Source: Aliirhizobium smilacinae (lineage in GTDB: Bacteria; Pseudomonadota; Alphaproteobacteria; Rhizobiales; Rhizobiaceae). Taken from it: 64,000 nucleotides of DNA. Position 1 is the first letter of the stretch. The number at the start of each line of letters is the position of its first letter. The DNA lies in NCBI RefSeq assembly GCF_006335145.1, contig NZ_VDMN01000001.1:1550001-1614000 (forward strand), given 5' to 3'. This document shows positions 36,177-46,774 of this stretch, piece by piece. Made by a program: the position numbers and the translations under genes. Under the pieces are notes generated by a model, which was not told the DNA's origin, made no database searches, and saw only the letters and a list, made by a program, of their open reading frames with translations.

Positions 36177-37580
36177 ATGACGACAACGGCCCAACCCGAT
36201 TTCCAGCCGGTCGAGATGCCCCATCTGGACCGTCTATCCGACATGGCCGCGCATTATGCAAACCCTTCGAGCGTTCTCTCCTGGGGCGGAAGGGTGAGGA
36301 TGATCGCGGCCGGATATTATACCGTCAGCGGCCTTTCCAGACATGTCCGCCTTGGCGAATTCGTCTCGCATCAAAGCGCGACGGGTACGCATATGGGCGA
36401 AGTCGTGCGTGTCGAACCCGATCTTATCTACGTCTGCCCGATCGAGCCGGGCGCACCGATCGGCGTCGATGATCTAGTCTTGCGCGCAGGCGAATTCCGC
36501 CTGGCTCCAAGCGACAGCTGGTGCGGCAGAACGATCAACTCACTCTGCAAGCCGATCGACGGCAAGGGGCCGTTGCGCGAAGGTGCCATAAAGCGTTCGA
36601 TCAACACCCTGCCGCCGCCATCCATGACCCGCAGGCGCGTCGATACTTCGTTCCGCACCGGGGTGAAGGCGATCGATATCTTCGCTCCCATCTGTTACGG
36701 CCAGCGTCTCGGCATTTTTGCCGGATCCGGCGTCGGTAAATCAACGCTTCTTTCGATGCTTGCCAAGGCCGACGCCTTCGACCGGGTGGTGATAACGCTG
36801 GTCGGCGAACGCGGCCGCGAAGTGCGCGAATTCATCGAGGACACGCTGGGCGACAATGTCGCCAAGGCGGTAATCGTCGTCACGACGAGCGACGAAAGCC
36901 CGATGCTGCGCAAGATGGCGCCGCTGGTCGGCATGACGATCGCGGAACATTTTCGTGATCAGGGACAGAACGTGCTGTTCATTGCCGACAGCGTGACGCG
37001 GTTTGCCCATGCGATCCGCGAGGTTGCGATCGCCGCCGGCGAGCCGCCGGTCGCGCGCGGTTATCCGGCATCCGTCTTCACCGAGCTACCGCGCCTCTTG
37101 GAGCGTGCCGGCCCCGGCATCGAGGGCAGCGGCACGATCACGGCAATCATCTCCATTCTCGTCGACGGCGACAATCACAACGATCCGATCGCCGACTCGA
37201 CCCGCGGTATCCTTGATGGCCATATCGTGCTCGATCGCGCGCTGGCCGACGAAGGCCGGTACCCGCCGGTCAATCCGCTCTCCTCGATCTCGCGTCTCGC
37301 CCGCAAGGCATGGACGACAGACCAGGAACGGCTCGTCTCCCGATTGAAGGGCCTGATCAGCGTTTACGAGGAGACCAAGGATCTGAGGCTTATCGGCGGT
37401 TACAGGCCAGGCGCGGATCCCGATCTCGACATGGCCGTCAAGCAGGTCCCGATCATCTACGACGTGCTCAAGCAGTCGCCTGGCGATGCGGCCGTCATCG
37501 ACGCCTATACCGAACTCGCCAATGCCCTGAAGGCATCTCTCAGCAATACCAATCGCCCCATGCCGGCAGGAAAGAGGTGA
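36177..37580 (+). CDS. fliI: FliI, flagellar export ATPase
   Basis: 467 residues. F1-beta-like ATPase with Walker A (GIFAGSGVGKSTLLSMLAKA, about residue 182), Walker B (VLFIADSVTRFAH near 265), and the family blocks LVGERGREVREFIEDTL and GYPASVFTELPRLLERAG. Powers unfolding and delivery of export substrates with the FliH-like and FliJ-like proteins. It starts 11 bases after flgF. Confidence 0.97.
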   Translation: MTTTAQPDFQPVEMPHLDRLSDMAAHYANPSSVLSWGGRVRMIAAGYYTVSGLSRHVRLGEFVSHQSATGTHMGEVVRVEPDLIYVCPIEPGAPIGVDDLVLRAGEFRLAPSDSWCGRTINSLCKPIDGKGPLREGAIKRSINTLPPPSMTRRRVDTSFRTGVKAIDIFAPICYGQRLGIFAGSGVGKSTLLSMLAKADAFDRVVITLVGERGREVREFIEDTLGDNVAKAVIVVTTSDESPMLRKMAPLVGMTIAEHFRDQGQNVLFIADSVTRFAHAIREVAIAAGEPPVARGYPASVFTELPRLLERAGPGIEGSGTITAIISILVDGDNHNDPIADSTRGILDGHIVLDRALADEGRYPPVNPLSSISRLARKAWTTDQERLVSRLKGLISVYEETKDLRLIGGYRPGADPDLDMAVKQVPIIYDVLKQSPGDAAVIDAYTELANALKASLSNTNRPMPAGKR

Positions 37581-37582
37581 GC

Positions 37583-38152
37583 ATGATAAGCAGGCTCTTC
37601 GGTGGAACAACACCCGGCAGGAAGCAGAATTCTGCGGCAGCAGCTACGGTGACCAAGCCGATCGATCGCTGGCTCGTCGCCACGCTCGTCGGCTTCTCCA
37701 TGCTGTGCGCCGCCTTTCCCTGGTACGTGTTCTTCAATCAGGACAAGTTCGGGGTCAACGTGGCCGGCTGGGAGCGGCTTCGAGACGTCAGACACGCACG
37801 TCCGGCGGGCGAATCCGGTATCGGCGCATTGCGCGATCCGCAACAGGACGAAGTCGAACGCGCCCTGCTACGCGAAATGGAGACCGACCGGCTGACGACC
37901 GCTGCGATACCGTCGGCCCCATCCGGAAACGGATCGGATGCAGGCGGTTTCGAAGACCAGGCATTCCCCGGCGGCACTGAATTCAAACTGCTTCATGTCG
38001 CCAACGGCCGTGCCCTGATCGAAAATGGCAGCGGGATTTTCCTCGTTCAGATCGGCTCGAAGCTTCCGGACAGCTCGCGTCTGGCAGGCTTGCGGCAACG
38101 CAACGGCAAGTGGGAAATCGTCACATCGGCAGGCAAGGTTTACGGCGAATAG
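37583..38152 (+). CDS. Flagellar-operon membrane protein of unknown function
   Basis: 189 residues starting at the ATG 2 bases after the fliI stop, with AGGAAAGAGG just upstream. One membrane segment (about 30-48, LVATLVGFSMLCAAFPWYVF) and a periplasmic C-terminal domain (FKLLHVANGRALIENGSGIF, LVQIGSKLPDSSRLAGL, KWEIVTSAGKVYGE) that looks like a small beta-sandwich, somewhat like the periplasmic part of secretion pilotins. A gene of this kind sits between fliI and motA in S. meliloti without a known role. Confidence 0.75.
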   Translation: MISRLFGGTTPGRKQNSAAAATVTKPIDRWLVATLVGFSMLCAAFPWYVFFNQDKFGVNVAGWERLRDVRHARPAGESGIGALRDPQQDEVERALLREMETDRLTTAAIPSAPSGNGSDAGGFEDQAFPGGTEFKLLHVANGRALIENGSGIFLVQIGSKLPDSSRLAGLRQRNGKWEIVTSAGKVYGE

Positions 38153-38281
38153 GTAACTGGGGACCTCCCCGGTGACTTTCATGGCCATTCGGTCGCATTG
38201 CCAAGGGAGACAACAACAGTCTCACGCAAGGCAGCTGCCTTATCGGTATAGTCCAGGACAAGCGTTGGATACGAGCTTACA

Positions 38282-39154
38282 ATGAATCTTATTATCGGAT
38301 TTGTCATCACGGTCGGCTGTATCATTGGCGGCTACATGGCCATGGGCGGCTACGTCGCTCTCCTCATGCAACCGTTCGAACTGGTCGTCATCGGCGGCGC
38401 CGGCGTCGGCAGCTTCATCATGGCAAACCCGATGAAGGTGTTGAAAGATTCCGGCAAGGCGATCGGCGAAATTTTCCGAAATGCGGTCCCCAAGGAAAAA
38501 GCCTATCTGGAAGTCCTCGGCGTGCTTTATTCGCTGATGCGCGACCTGAGAACCAAGTCACGCAACGAGATCGAAGCACATATCGACAATCCGGCGGAAT
38601 CGCCGATCTTCCAGTCGGCGCCGACCGTCCTGAAGGATACCGAACTTACCTCCTTCATCTGCGACTACGTGCGCCTCATCATCATCGGCAACGCCCGTTC
38701 CCACGAGATCGAAGCGCTGATGGACGAAGAGATCGAGACGATCCTTCATGACCGTATGAAGCCGTATCATTCCATCCAGTCGATGGGTGACGCGTTCCCC
38801 GCGCTCGGCATCATTGCTGCGGTTCTCGGCGTCATCAAGGCAATGAGCCACATCAACGAATCTCCCGAGGTTCTTGGCGGCCTGATCGGCGCCGCACTCG
38901 TCGGCACCATGCTCGGCATCTTCCTCTCCTACTGCCTCTGCAACCCGATCGTCTCGCAGATCAAGGTCGTGCGTACCAAGCAGCACCGGCTCTACATCAT
39001 CGTCAAGCAGACCCTGCTTGCCTACATGAACGGCTCGGTACCGCAGGTGGCGCTTGAATACGGCCGCAAGACGATCTCCTCGTCCGACCGTCCGTCGATC
39101 GATTCGGTCGAACAGGAAATGATGAAGCCCGGCGGCGATACGAAGGCGGCGTGA
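38282..39154 (+). CDS. motA: MotA, stator subunit
   Basis: 290 residues, four membrane segments. Conserved start ([20 protein letters not shown]), the cytoplasmic loop with [20 protein letters not shown] and the third/fourth helices ([33 protein letters not shown]). Forms the stator with MotB. It follows a 129-base gap that could hold its own promoter and overlaps the fliM frame. Confidence 0.97.
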   Translation: MNLIIGFVITVGCIIGGYMAMGGYVALLMQPFELVVIGGAGVGSFIMANPMKVLKDSGKAIGEIFRNAVPKEKAYLEVLGVLYSLMRDLRTKSRNEIEAHIDNPAESPIFQSAPTVLKDTELTSFICDYVRLIIIGNARSHEIEALMDEEIETILHDRMKPYHSIQSMGDAFPALGIIAAVLGVIKAMSHINESPEVLGGLIGAALVGTMLGIFLSYCLCNPIVSQIKVVRTKQHRLYIIVKQTLLAYMNGSVPQVALEYGRKTISSSDRPSIDSVEQEMMKPGGDTKAA

Positions 39155-40113
39155 CAACAATGAGCAACCCCAACCAAGCTTCGCAAGCACGGCCCGCAAT
39201 GGAGCGGGCCCTCCTCGCCCGCCTGACGGGCTCGCTCGGCGACCAGAAGACCCTGGAGCGCCTCGCCCAGGACTTCGGTGCTCTCTATCAAGGTTTTCTG
39301 CCGGACGTTCTGCAGAGCGAACTCGGGCTCTCTGTCGAAGTAACCTTCGACGGATACAAATCCGGCCTGATGAGCGAACTGGTTGGAAAGCTGGGCGATA
39401 ATGTCGTGCTGGCCGATGCGACATTGCGCAATTGGTGCCCGAAATTCGTCATCGCCTGCGGCAACGCCTTCGTCATCACGCTTATGGAAAACATGCTCGG
39501 CGCGACGCCGGATTCGATTTTCCAGCCGCCGCGTCGGGCTCTGTCACAGATCGAGCTGGATCTCTCGACGGTGATTTTCGACAAGATAGCCCAGGTACTG
39601 CGCTCGGGTGTGAATGCCCCCGGCGGCTTCGAGACGGCGCTTGAGAAGCCCTACAATGCCGATGCCAGATCGACGCTGGAAGAGGAAGAGGCCGATCCTT
39701 TCGCCATGTCCATCCGCGTGGAGCTGAAGCTTGGCAAGGTTGCATCCGAATTCTTCCTCGTCATTCCGCAGAAGTATCTCTTGAAGACGGTGATAACCCT
39801 TCCAAAGTCCAAAGGCGACTTTTCCCGCGAGCAGGACGCCTGGGCCGAACATATGTCCGATCAGGTCCGCCGTTCGCGGGTGACGCTGGAAGCAAAAATC
39901 CCGCTCGAGTCTCTGACGCTCGAGACGATCTCCAAACTGGTCGCAGGCGATGTGATCGCGTTTCGCGACAAGGAGGAGATCATTGTCGATGTCAGCGCCA
40001 ACGGCCGCGAAATGTACAATTGCGAGTTCGGCAGGAGCGGCGAAAACTACACTGTTCGCGTCAAGGACAACGTGAGCAACGAAAACGACATTTTGAAACA
40101 TTTGCTCGGCTAG
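39151..40113 (+). CDS. fliM: FliM, C-ring switch protein
   Basis: 320 residues from a GTG that overlaps the motA stop (GTGA); ATG at 39160 is an alternative start three codons in. The C-terminal SpoA domain ([40 protein letters not shown]) and the middle CheC-like domain ([18 protein letters not shown]) are present. Like other rhizobial FliM proteins it has little similarity to the enterobacterial N-terminal CheY-binding peptide LSQxEIDALL. Confidence 0.92.
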   Translation: MTTMSNPNQASQARPAMERALLARLTGSLGDQKTLERLAQDFGALYQGFLPDVLQSELGLSVEVTFDGYKSGLMSELVGKLGDNVVLADATLRNWCPKFVIACGNAFVITLMENMLGATPDSIFQPPRRALSQIELDLSTVIFDKIAQVLRSGVNAPGGFETALEKPYNADARSTLEEEEADPFAMSIRVELKLGKVASEFFLVIPQKYLLKTVITLPKSKGDFSREQDAWAEHMSDQVRRSRVTLEAKIPLESLTLETISKLVAGDVIAFRDKEEIIVDVSANGREMYNCEFGRSGENYTVRVKDNVSNENDILKHLLG

Positions 40114-40183
40114 AGCGAAGGACCTCTGGTCCTTGCGGCGACAGACCAGTAGTCGATTGATTTAGAACGGGAATGCTACTTTC

Positions 40184-40744
40184 ATGGCGACAAAGAAAAC
40201 AGCTTCGACGGACGAAAACGGACTGCCCCCCTCAGACTCGGATTTCGATTTCGACAATGCGGTCAACGAACTCCGTGGCGTGATGAAACACGATGCCGAG
40301 GGCACGGCGCCCGCGGCTGACGACAGTTTCGGCTTCGACTTTCCAGCCGGTGGCGAAACAAGCCCGGAACTGCCCGTATTCGGCGATGCCGCGGGCAGCA
40401 GTGATTTTGGCGCAAGCGACGATTTCGGAGCAAGCAGCGATTTCGGCTTCTCCCAATCCGAAACGAAGCAAAGCGCTGGCTCGGGGCTGAACAGCAACCT
40501 CGACCTGATCATGGATATCCCCATCGATGTGCATGTCGTGCTCGGTACGAGTCGCATTTCGGTCTCGAATCTGATGAACCTTCAGGAAGGCGCCGTTGTG
40601 GCGCTCGACAAGAAGATCGGCGAACCCGTCGATATCACCGTCAACGGGCGCCGCATTGCCCGTGGTGAGATCACGGTTCTCGAAGACGACGATACCCGCT
40701 TTGGCGTGAAGCTCATTGAAGTCATGAGCTCCAGGACCTCCTGA
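40184..40744 (+). CDS. fliN: FliN, C-ring switch protein
   Basis: 186 residues. A low-complexity Asp/Phe/Ser-rich N-terminal half with repeated [14 protein letters not shown] units (about residues 60-90) and a C-terminal SpoA domain ([40 protein letters not shown]). Longer than enterobacterial FliN (137) because of the acidic N-terminal extension. Confidence 0.95.
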   Translation: MATKKTASTDENGLPPSDSDFDFDNAVNELRGVMKHDAEGTAPAADDSFGFDFPAGGETSPELPVFGDAAGSSDFGASDDFGASSDFGFSQSETKQSAGSGLNSNLDLIMDIPIDVHVVLGTSRISVSNLMNLQEGAVVALDKKIGEPVDITVNGRRIARGEITVLEDDDTRFGVKLIEVMSSRTS

Positions 40745-40775
40745 TCCTGCAGGCCAAAGCAAAGAGGAAAAGACC

Positions 40776-41819
40776 ATGATGGACTTTGAAGACTTCGGCG
40801 GGGCATTGACAGACAAACCTCTTTCCCAGGCGGAAAAGGCAGCCGCGGTGCTGCTCGCCATGGGAAAGAATGTCGCCGGAAAGCTGCTCAAATTTTTCAC
40901 CCAGGCGGAACTGCAGGCGATCATCGCCGCAGCGCAGACCTTGCGCACAATCCCGCCGAATGAACTTGCGCAACTCGTCAACGAGTTCGAGGATCTGTTC
41001 ACCGAAGGTGCAGGTCTGATGGACAACGCCAAGGTCATCGAAAGCATCCTCGAGGCAGGTCTCACCCCGGAAGAGGTCGATAGCCTGCTTGGCCGCCGCA
41101 TGGCCTTCCAGTCTTACGAAGAATCCATCTGGGACCGGCTGCAGGAAGCCGATCCGGATTTCATCGCGACGTTCCTCACACGCGAACATCCGCAGACGGT
41201 GGCCTACATCCTTTCGATGCTGCCGTCCGTTTTTGGTGCCAAGGTGCTGCTGAAACTGCCAGACGGCCAGCGCGCCGACATCATGAACCGTACGGTGAAC
41301 CTCAAGAACGTCAACCCGAAGGCCGCCCAGATCATCGAGAACAAGGTCGTGGACCTGATCACCGAGATCGAGCGCGAGAAGAACTCCGTCGGCCCGATGA
41401 AGGTCGCGGAACTGATGAACGAACTGACCAAGCCCGACGTCGATACGCTGCTCAACTCGCTCGAGGAGATCAGCCAGGATGCCGTTGCCAAGGTTCGTCC
41501 GAAGATCTTCCTCTTCGAAGACATTCTCCTCATGCCGCAGCGCAGCCGCGTGCTGCTATTGAACGACATCTCCGGCGAAGTTCTGACCATGGCGCTGAGA
41601 ACCTCTTCCTCACAGCTGCGTGAAAGCGTCCTGTCTTCGATCAGCCCGCGTTCTCGCCGCATGATCGAATCGGACCTGCAGGTCGAGATGCCCGGCACAA
41701 ATCCGCGCGAAATCGCGATTGCGCGCCGCGCCATCGCACAGGAAGCACTGCGTCTCGCCGGTTCGGGCCAGATCATCCTCAAGGATCCCGAAGCTCAGGC
41801 TGAGGGTGCTGCCGCCTAA
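40776..41819 (+). CDS. fliG: FliG, C-ring rotor protein
   Basis: 347 residues. Armadillo-type middle domain (LTREHPQTVAYILSMLPSVF with the EHPQT motif) and the C-terminal torque domain with the charged helix (RTSSSQLRESVLSSISPRSR). Transmits stator force to the rotor. It lies 31 bases after fliN. The 246-base gap before flhB (41820-42065) contains a GC-rich hairpin GCGCGCC...GGCGCGC (41839-41861) likely ending the operon. Confidence 0.96.
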   Translation: MMDFEDFGGALTDKPLSQAEKAAAVLLAMGKNVAGKLLKFFTQAELQAIIAAAQTLRTIPPNELAQLVNEFEDLFTEGAGLMDNAKVIESILEAGLTPEEVDSLLGRRMAFQSYEESIWDRLQEADPDFIATFLTREHPQTVAYILSMLPSVFGAKVLLKLPDGQRADIMNRTVNLKNVNPKAAQIIENKVVDLITEIEREKNSVGPMKVAELMNELTKPDVDTLLNSLEEISQDAVAKVRPKIFLFEDILLMPQRSRVLLLNDISGEVLTMALRTSSSQLRESVLSSISPRSRRMIESDLQVEMPGTNPREIAIARRAIAQEALRLAGSGQIILKDPEAQAEGAAA

Positions 41820-42065
41820 AGCAGGCTCGGCAAAGAGTTCCGCGCGCCAGATTCGGCGCGCGGCGCCGTAGCGGACGCTGTTGATAACCACGATACCGGC
41901 GGACCTCGCGATTGCCCCTATCCAATCCCGTGAATAATGTCTGATGGCAGCTTGTGCATCGGCCCCGAAAGCCGGGACGGTTTTCAGGTCTATGCGCGGT
42001 TTTTAGGTTTCTACAGCTAGCCTGTAGCTCACGTGGACTGCTCCAGGGCCGTCAGGAAGGCGCTC

Positions 42066-43148
42066 GTGTCCGACGATCAGGACAAGGACAGTAAAACAGA
42101 AGACCCGACCGAGAAAAAGATCCGGGACGCGATGGCGGAGGGCAATATTCCCTCCTCACGCGAAGTCCCGATCTTCGCGTCTTCCCTCGCCTTTTACATC
42201 TACCTGGTTTTCTTTCTGCCGGACGGCGCGGCCAGGATGGCGGAAACACTGCGCGATCTGCTTGAACAGCCCGACCAGTGGCGTCTTCAGACAGCCAACG
42301 ATCTCGTCTCGCTGTTCGTCCGTCTGATGTGGGATGCCAGCGCCATGTTGCTGCCGGTGGCCGTTCTATTCATCATATTCGGACTGGGGTCCAATTTCGC
42401 CCAGCATATGCCCGAGTTCGTTTTGAAGCGGATCACCCCGCAATTCGACCGGATCTCCCCCGTGAAAGGATGGAAGCGTCTCTTCAGCGTTGCAGGACTG
42501 GTCGAATTCGGCAAGTCGATGTTCAAGATCATCGTCGTTTCGATTGTGATGGTCCTTGTTCTGAGAGCGGACTATTTCCGCTCGCTCGATGCGCTCTTTT
42601 CCGATCCACAGGTCATGCTGGTCGAGATGATGGTCATCATGAAGAAGATCATGATCGTGATCCTCTTCGCCACTGGCATTCTCGCAGTCGTCGACTACAT
42701 GTGGACGCGGCATCATTGGTATTCGAACATGCGAATGACCAAGCAGGAAGTGAAGGACGAATTCAAGCAGTCGCAGGGCGACCCGATCATCAAAGCTCGT
42801 ATCCGCTCGATCGGCCGCGACCGCGCAAGACGACGGATGATGACCAACGTTCCTCGTGCCACGCTCGTCATCACAAACCCTACCCATTATGCGGTGGCAC
42901 TGCGCTACGCCCAGGGCGAAAGCGAAGCGCCGATGGTCGTTGCGAAAGGCCAGGATCTCGTCGCTCTCAAGATCCGCGAGGTTGCGCAACAGCACAATAT
43001 TCCGATCTTCGAGGACGCGCCGCTGGCGCGCTCGATGTTCGCACAGGTGACAGTCGATGGGGTCATCCCCCCGCCTTTCTACAAGGCGGTGGCCGAACTC
43101 ATCCATCGCGTCTATGCATCGAGAGCAAAACGCGGTCCACGAAGATAA
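42066..43148 (+). CDS. flhB: FlhB, export specificity switch protein
   Basis: 360 residues from the GTG at 42066, chosen for AGGAAGG 6 bases upstream and because the next residues ([20 protein letters not shown]) match the family start; the frame is open back to 42033. Four membrane segments, then a cytoplasmic domain with the self-cleavage motif NPTH (about 271-274, [14 protein letters not shown]). FliK triggers its switch from hook to filament export. Convergent with visR, 13 bases apart. Confidence 0.95.
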   Translation: MSDDQDKDSKTEDPTEKKIRDAMAEGNIPSSREVPIFASSLAFYIYLVFFLPDGAARMAETLRDLLEQPDQWRLQTANDLVSLFVRLMWDASAMLLPVAVLFIIFGLGSNFAQHMPEFVLKRITPQFDRISPVKGWKRLFSVAGLVEFGKSMFKIIVVSIVMVLVLRADYFRSLDALFSDPQVMLVEMMVIMKKIMIVILFATGILAVVDYMWTRHHWYSNMRMTKQEVKDEFKQSQGDPIIKARIRSIGRDRARRRMMTNVPRATLVITNPTHYAVALRYAQGESEAPMVVAKGQDLVALKIREVAQQHNIPIFEDAPLARSMFAQVTVDGVIPPPFYKAVAELIHRVYASRAKRGPRR

Positions 43149-43161
43149 CGACTGGAAATGA

Positions 43162-43908
43162 TCAGGTGATGTAACCGAGCCTGATCGCCTTGGCGATTGC
43201 CTGGATCCTGTTGACGGAATCGAGCTTGATCGTCGCAGAACCGAGATAGGCGTTCACAGTGTGAACGGACAGACCCAGCTTTTCGGCAATCTCTTCGCTG
43301 ATGCGACCATCGCCGGCCAGCTGCAGGCAGGTAATTTCACGCTCGCTCAATGATTCCGCCGGTACGCTGCGCCGCTCGTCCAGCGCCAGCAGGTCCATCA
43401 TGATCTGGCAGCTTTCGACATGCAGATCGATCACCACATCAGCCGTCAGAGACAGCTGGTCTGAGAAGAACGCCACGTAACCGTTGCCGAGCGCGCCCAG
43501 ACGCACCGGAAAAACGACGCCGGAAAAGGGTAAGGCGACAGTTTCCAACCGCCGGACAAGCGGGGAAAATTCGCCCGCATCGACCATGCTGCCGGATCGG
43601 GCACCACTCCATACCAGCGGAAGCAGCGACATTTCCACGTGATCGAGCAACGTCTCTTCGAATTCGCCGAGAAGCTGGGCGCTGACTTCGGCCCCGCCCG
43701 AGCCCCAATTCTCGAGCTCGCATACCAGCTTTCGCTTGTTGGGAAGACCGGCGCCGGTAATGCGGAAAACAGAAAAATTACGAGCCTTCAGGCTCTTCTG
43801 CATGGCGACAAGTTTCGGAAATATATCCGATCGGCTCGATCCACGTTGCAAGCGAATGTATTGAACGCTTCCCGGTCCGTCCGCTGCACCGCCTCGTGAA
43901 TACCCCAT
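43162..43908 (-). CDS. visR: VisR, LuxR-type motility master regulator
   Basis: 248 residues: N-terminal autoinducer-binding-like domain and C-terminal LuxR helix-turn-helix (SLSEREITCLQLAGDGRISE, EIAEKLGLSVHTVNAYLGSA). In S. meliloti VisN and VisR act together, probably as a heterodimer, at the top of the flagellar hierarchy and switch on rem. It follows visN by 12 bases. Confidence 0.93.
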   Translation of the reverse strand: MGYSRGGAADGPGSVQYIRLQRGSSRSDIFPKLVAMQKSLKARNFSVFRITGAGLPNKRKLVCELENWGSGGAEVSAQLLGEFEETLLDHVEMSLLPLVWSGARSGSMVDAGEFSPLVRRLETVALPFSGVVFPVRLGALGNGYVAFFSDQLSLTADVVIDLHVESCQIMMDLLALDERRSVPAESLSEREITCLQLAGDGRISEEIAEKLGLSVHTVNAYLGSATIKLDSVNRIQAIAKAIRLGYIT

Positions 43909-43920
43909 CCCGTTGCCGCC

Positions 43921-44658
43921 CTATACCAGATTGTTGCGAACCGCGTAGGCGATCGCCTCGGAGCGGGTCTTGGTGGCCGTCTTGCGCATCACGCTGGTAA
44001 TGTAGTTGTTGATCGTATTGCGCGAGATGCCGAGGATCACCGCGATTTCGTCGCTGGTTTTTCCTTCCGCGATCCAGAAAAGACATTCGAGTTCTCGTTC
44101 GGTCAGCTCGAAATCCCGTTCGGTGCGCGATTCCACGCTCTCAACGAAGCTCGCGCCGTAGGCGGCTAGAAGCCCGACTTCCCTCAACTGTTCCTGGGAA
44201 AGAATGACGCCTTCCACAAACAACAGCATCAGCGAAAAACGTGTCCGACCAACGGAGAAGGTCAATGCGCAATATTGCCGGCTCAATTTGTCCGGCAGGA
44301 CGACATCTTCGGGCAAAAGCGCGAAGTTCGGCGTCAGAACCGAGAAGCACTTTTCCAGTTCCGTGGACCGTGCATAACCGCTGGCCAGTTCCGACCCGAG
44401 ACGGCGGACGAGATCGAAGGGCCAGTTCGAGGTGACGATGAAGTCGAGCCCCTGTTCCTGGATCAAGTCGTAGCGAGCCAGGAAAAAATTCGAGGCGCCG
44501 ACATGATCTGCCAGCAATCGCATGATCACCTGCAGATTTTCCGAGCCGGTCAGAGCGGAAAGGCGACGGACCAACTGTTCGCGAGACATGATTCGAGTAT
44601 CATCTATCTCCGAGGGAGAGCGGCCTTGCACCGAGACATCCTTGCCCGATAACTCCAT
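43921..44658 (-). CDS. visN: VisN, LuxR-type motility master regulator
   Basis: 245 residues with the same layout as VisR: ligand-domain-like N-terminus (LQVIMRLLADHVGASNFFLA) and LuxR HTH (ELTERELECLFWIAEGKTSD, EIAVILGISRNTINNYITSV). Regulates the whole locus with VisR. The 293 bases upstream (44659-44951) separate it from fliF and include a GTCAC...GTGAC inverted repeat (44855-44877 region), a possible control site. Confidence 0.93.
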   Translation of the reverse strand: MELSGKDVSVQGRSPSEIDDTRIMSREQLVRRLSALTGSENLQVIMRLLADHVGASNFFLARYDLIQEQGLDFIVTSNWPFDLVRRLGSELASGYARSTELEKCFSVLTPNFALLPEDVVLPDKLSRQYCALTFSVGRTRFSLMLLFVEGVILSQEQLREVGLLAAYGASFVESVESRTERDFELTERELECLFWIAEGKTSDEIAVILGISRNTINNYITSVMRKTATKTRSEAIAYAVRNNLV

Positions 44659-44951
44659 TCGTTATCTGCTCCTGCTGCGTCGATTGAGACCTCGCCTGAA
44701 GAAGCCTGTCCGAGTTTCTGCGTTACCGACACCTGCTGCAACCCTGCTGAGGGGCTCTGAAACCGCCGACGAATCATCGCTAGTTTAAGAGAAGCCCACA
44801 TAATAGCCATCGTGCATCGTCCGAATTTCCCCAGATGCTGCGCGAGTGTCACATCGTGTGTTAAAGTGACGCAGCCGAATTTGTTCCAATTTACGCAAAG
44901 ATGGGCCGGATTTGCATCCGACCCACTGCCTCATATTTTTGTGATTCCGCG

Positions 44952-46625
44952 TTATGCGGCTTTTTCGAAAGCCCACTTGCGAAGGATCTTCGCGGCGCGC
45001 TCTTCGGAAATCTCGACCATGCGAGAAAGACGCTTTTCGGGACCTTCCTTGACGCGGCGGTTGAAACCCTCGCCTTCGTCGTCGCCCATGAGGTCGTTGC
45101 TGCCATCGAAGCCGAAGTCCGCGCCGAAACCGTCCATGAGGGCGGGGCTGCCGCCGGCCGGAGAGAAATCGGGCAGCTCTAGTCCGGCGCCTTCGCCGAT
45201 GGTTTCGCCCGATGCACTGGTACCAGCGACCGTGCGGATCAGAGGACGCAGGCCGAGCCAGATGACCAGGAAGGCGACTGCGAGGAAGGCAAGCGAGTTG
45301 ATGATACCGCCGACGTTGCGGGTCAGGACTTCCGTGACACTCGGGCCACTTGCCGCTTCGTCAAGCAACTGCGTCTCGAGGAAGTCCATCGCTGTCAGGG
45401 TTACAACGTCACCGCGATCCGCGCTTATGCCGGCAGCAGAGCTGACGATCTTCTGCATCTCGGCGAGGTAGGCGTCGATCTTGGCCTGGTCCGCGGGTTC
45501 GCCAACCATCTGGGCGATCCGGCCCTTGTTGACGACAACGGCAATCGAGACCTTTTCGATCAGATAGCTGTTGCGGGTCGTGGCGATGGTCTTCTGGTTG
45601 ATCTCGTAGTTGGTCTGTTCTTCGCGCTTGTCGGACTTGTCGGAGGACTTCGGACCGTTGTTGCCACCCTGATCAGGTGCTGCCTGAGGCACGTTCTGCT
45701 CGACGGTCGCCGCGTTGTCGTCGGCCGCCTGCTGCGACTGCGAGTTTTCCTTCGTCGCGCGGACGGAACGTTCTACGCGGGAGTTCGGATCGTAAACCGT
45801 CTCCTGAGTCTGCTGGCTATCGGTGTTCAGGGCAGCCGTGACGCTGGAGCGGAAGTTGTCCATGCCGAGGAACGGTGCCAGAGCCTTGTCGATATTGGTC
45901 TCGATTTCAGACTGGACCGACTGGACAATGTTCAGCGAACGGCTGAGCTGGTTGTTGCCACCATCGTCGCCTGAAGCAAGCAGCTGGCCGGTTGAATCGA
46001 GAATCGTCACGTCTTCGACATCAAGACCCGGAACGGCCGAAGCGACGAGGTGACGGATTGAAGACGCGGCCTTGCGGCCGGTCGACGATCCCGCGCGGAT
46101 CATCACGGAGGCCGTCGGCTTCTGTTGCGCGCGCCGGAAGTTTCCGACATCGGGCATGACGATGTGGACGCGGGCTGCGGAGACGCCGCTGATCGACTGG
46201 ATCGACCGGGATATTTCGCCCTCGAGCGCGCGAACCCGTGTCACTTCCTGCATGAAGGAGGTGAGGCCGAGCGAGCCGACATTGTCGAAAAGTTCGTAAC
46301 CGGCGTTGGAGCTGTTCGGCAGTCCCTTTTCCGCAAGCAGCAAACGCGCCTTGCTGGTGCTGCCGACCGGAACCTGAATGCTTTTTCCGTCAGAACCGAC
46401 ATCAAAAGGCAGGTTCGCTTCGGCAAGTGCCATGCTGACCTGATTGAGATCGCTAGACTCAAGGTTCACGTAGAGCGTCTCGAAGGCAGGCTTATTAACA
46501 AACATCGCTGCGGCGATGACAATAGCGATCGAAATCACACCTGCAGCAGCTAAAGCAATAAGTTTTGTCTGACCGAGAGATGCCAGATTTCTAGAAATTT
46601 GTGAAAATTGAGCCAACAGATTCAT
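44952..46625 (-). CDS. fliF: FliF, MS-ring protein
   Basis: 557 residues. Two membrane segments (about 23-45 and 445-465) with a large periplasmic part; ring-building blocks FETLYVNLESSDLNQVSMAL and ARVHIVMPDVGNFRRAQQKP are clear. The C-terminus (RMVEISEERAAKILRKWAFE) is the FliG-binding tail. Foundation of the basal body. It lies just upstream of visN on the same strand and 149 bases downstream of cheT. Confidence 0.97.
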   Translation of the reverse strand: MNLLAQFSQISRNLASLGQTKLIALAAAGVISIAIVIAAAMFVNKPAFETLYVNLESSDLNQVSMALAEANLPFDVGSDGKSIQVPVGSTSKARLLLAEKGLPNSSNAGYELFDNVGSLGLTSFMQEVTRVRALEGEISRSIQSISGVSAARVHIVMPDVGNFRRAQQKPTASVMIRAGSSTGRKAASSIRHLVASAVPGLDVEDVTILDSTGQLLASGDDGGNNQLSRSLNIVQSVQSEIETNIDKALAPFLGMDNFRSSVTAALNTDSQQTQETVYDPNSRVERSVRATKENSQSQQAADDNAATVEQNVPQAAPDQGGNNGPKSSDKSDKREEQTNYEINQKTIATTRNSYLIEKVSIAVVVNKGRIAQMVGEPADQAKIDAYLAEMQKIVSSAAGISADRGDVVTLTAMDFLETQLLDEAASGPSVTEVLTRNVGGIINSLAFLAVAFLVIWLGLRPLIRTVAGTSASGETIGEGAGLELPDFSPAGGSPALMDGFGADFGFDGSNDLMGDDEGEGFNRRVKEGPEKRLSRMVEISEERAAKILRKWAFEKAA

Positions 46626-46774
46626 TCTGTTCCCACATCGCCGAACACGGTTATAGAGCTACTGCCCGAGCGCACCCTATGAGGCGAAGCTTGTGCGAGC
46701 ATTTCGGCGATATGGAATGTGGCAATGGAGGAATGCAGGCGCGGAAGCGCGCGGACTGCTCTTTTGCATCCGGC

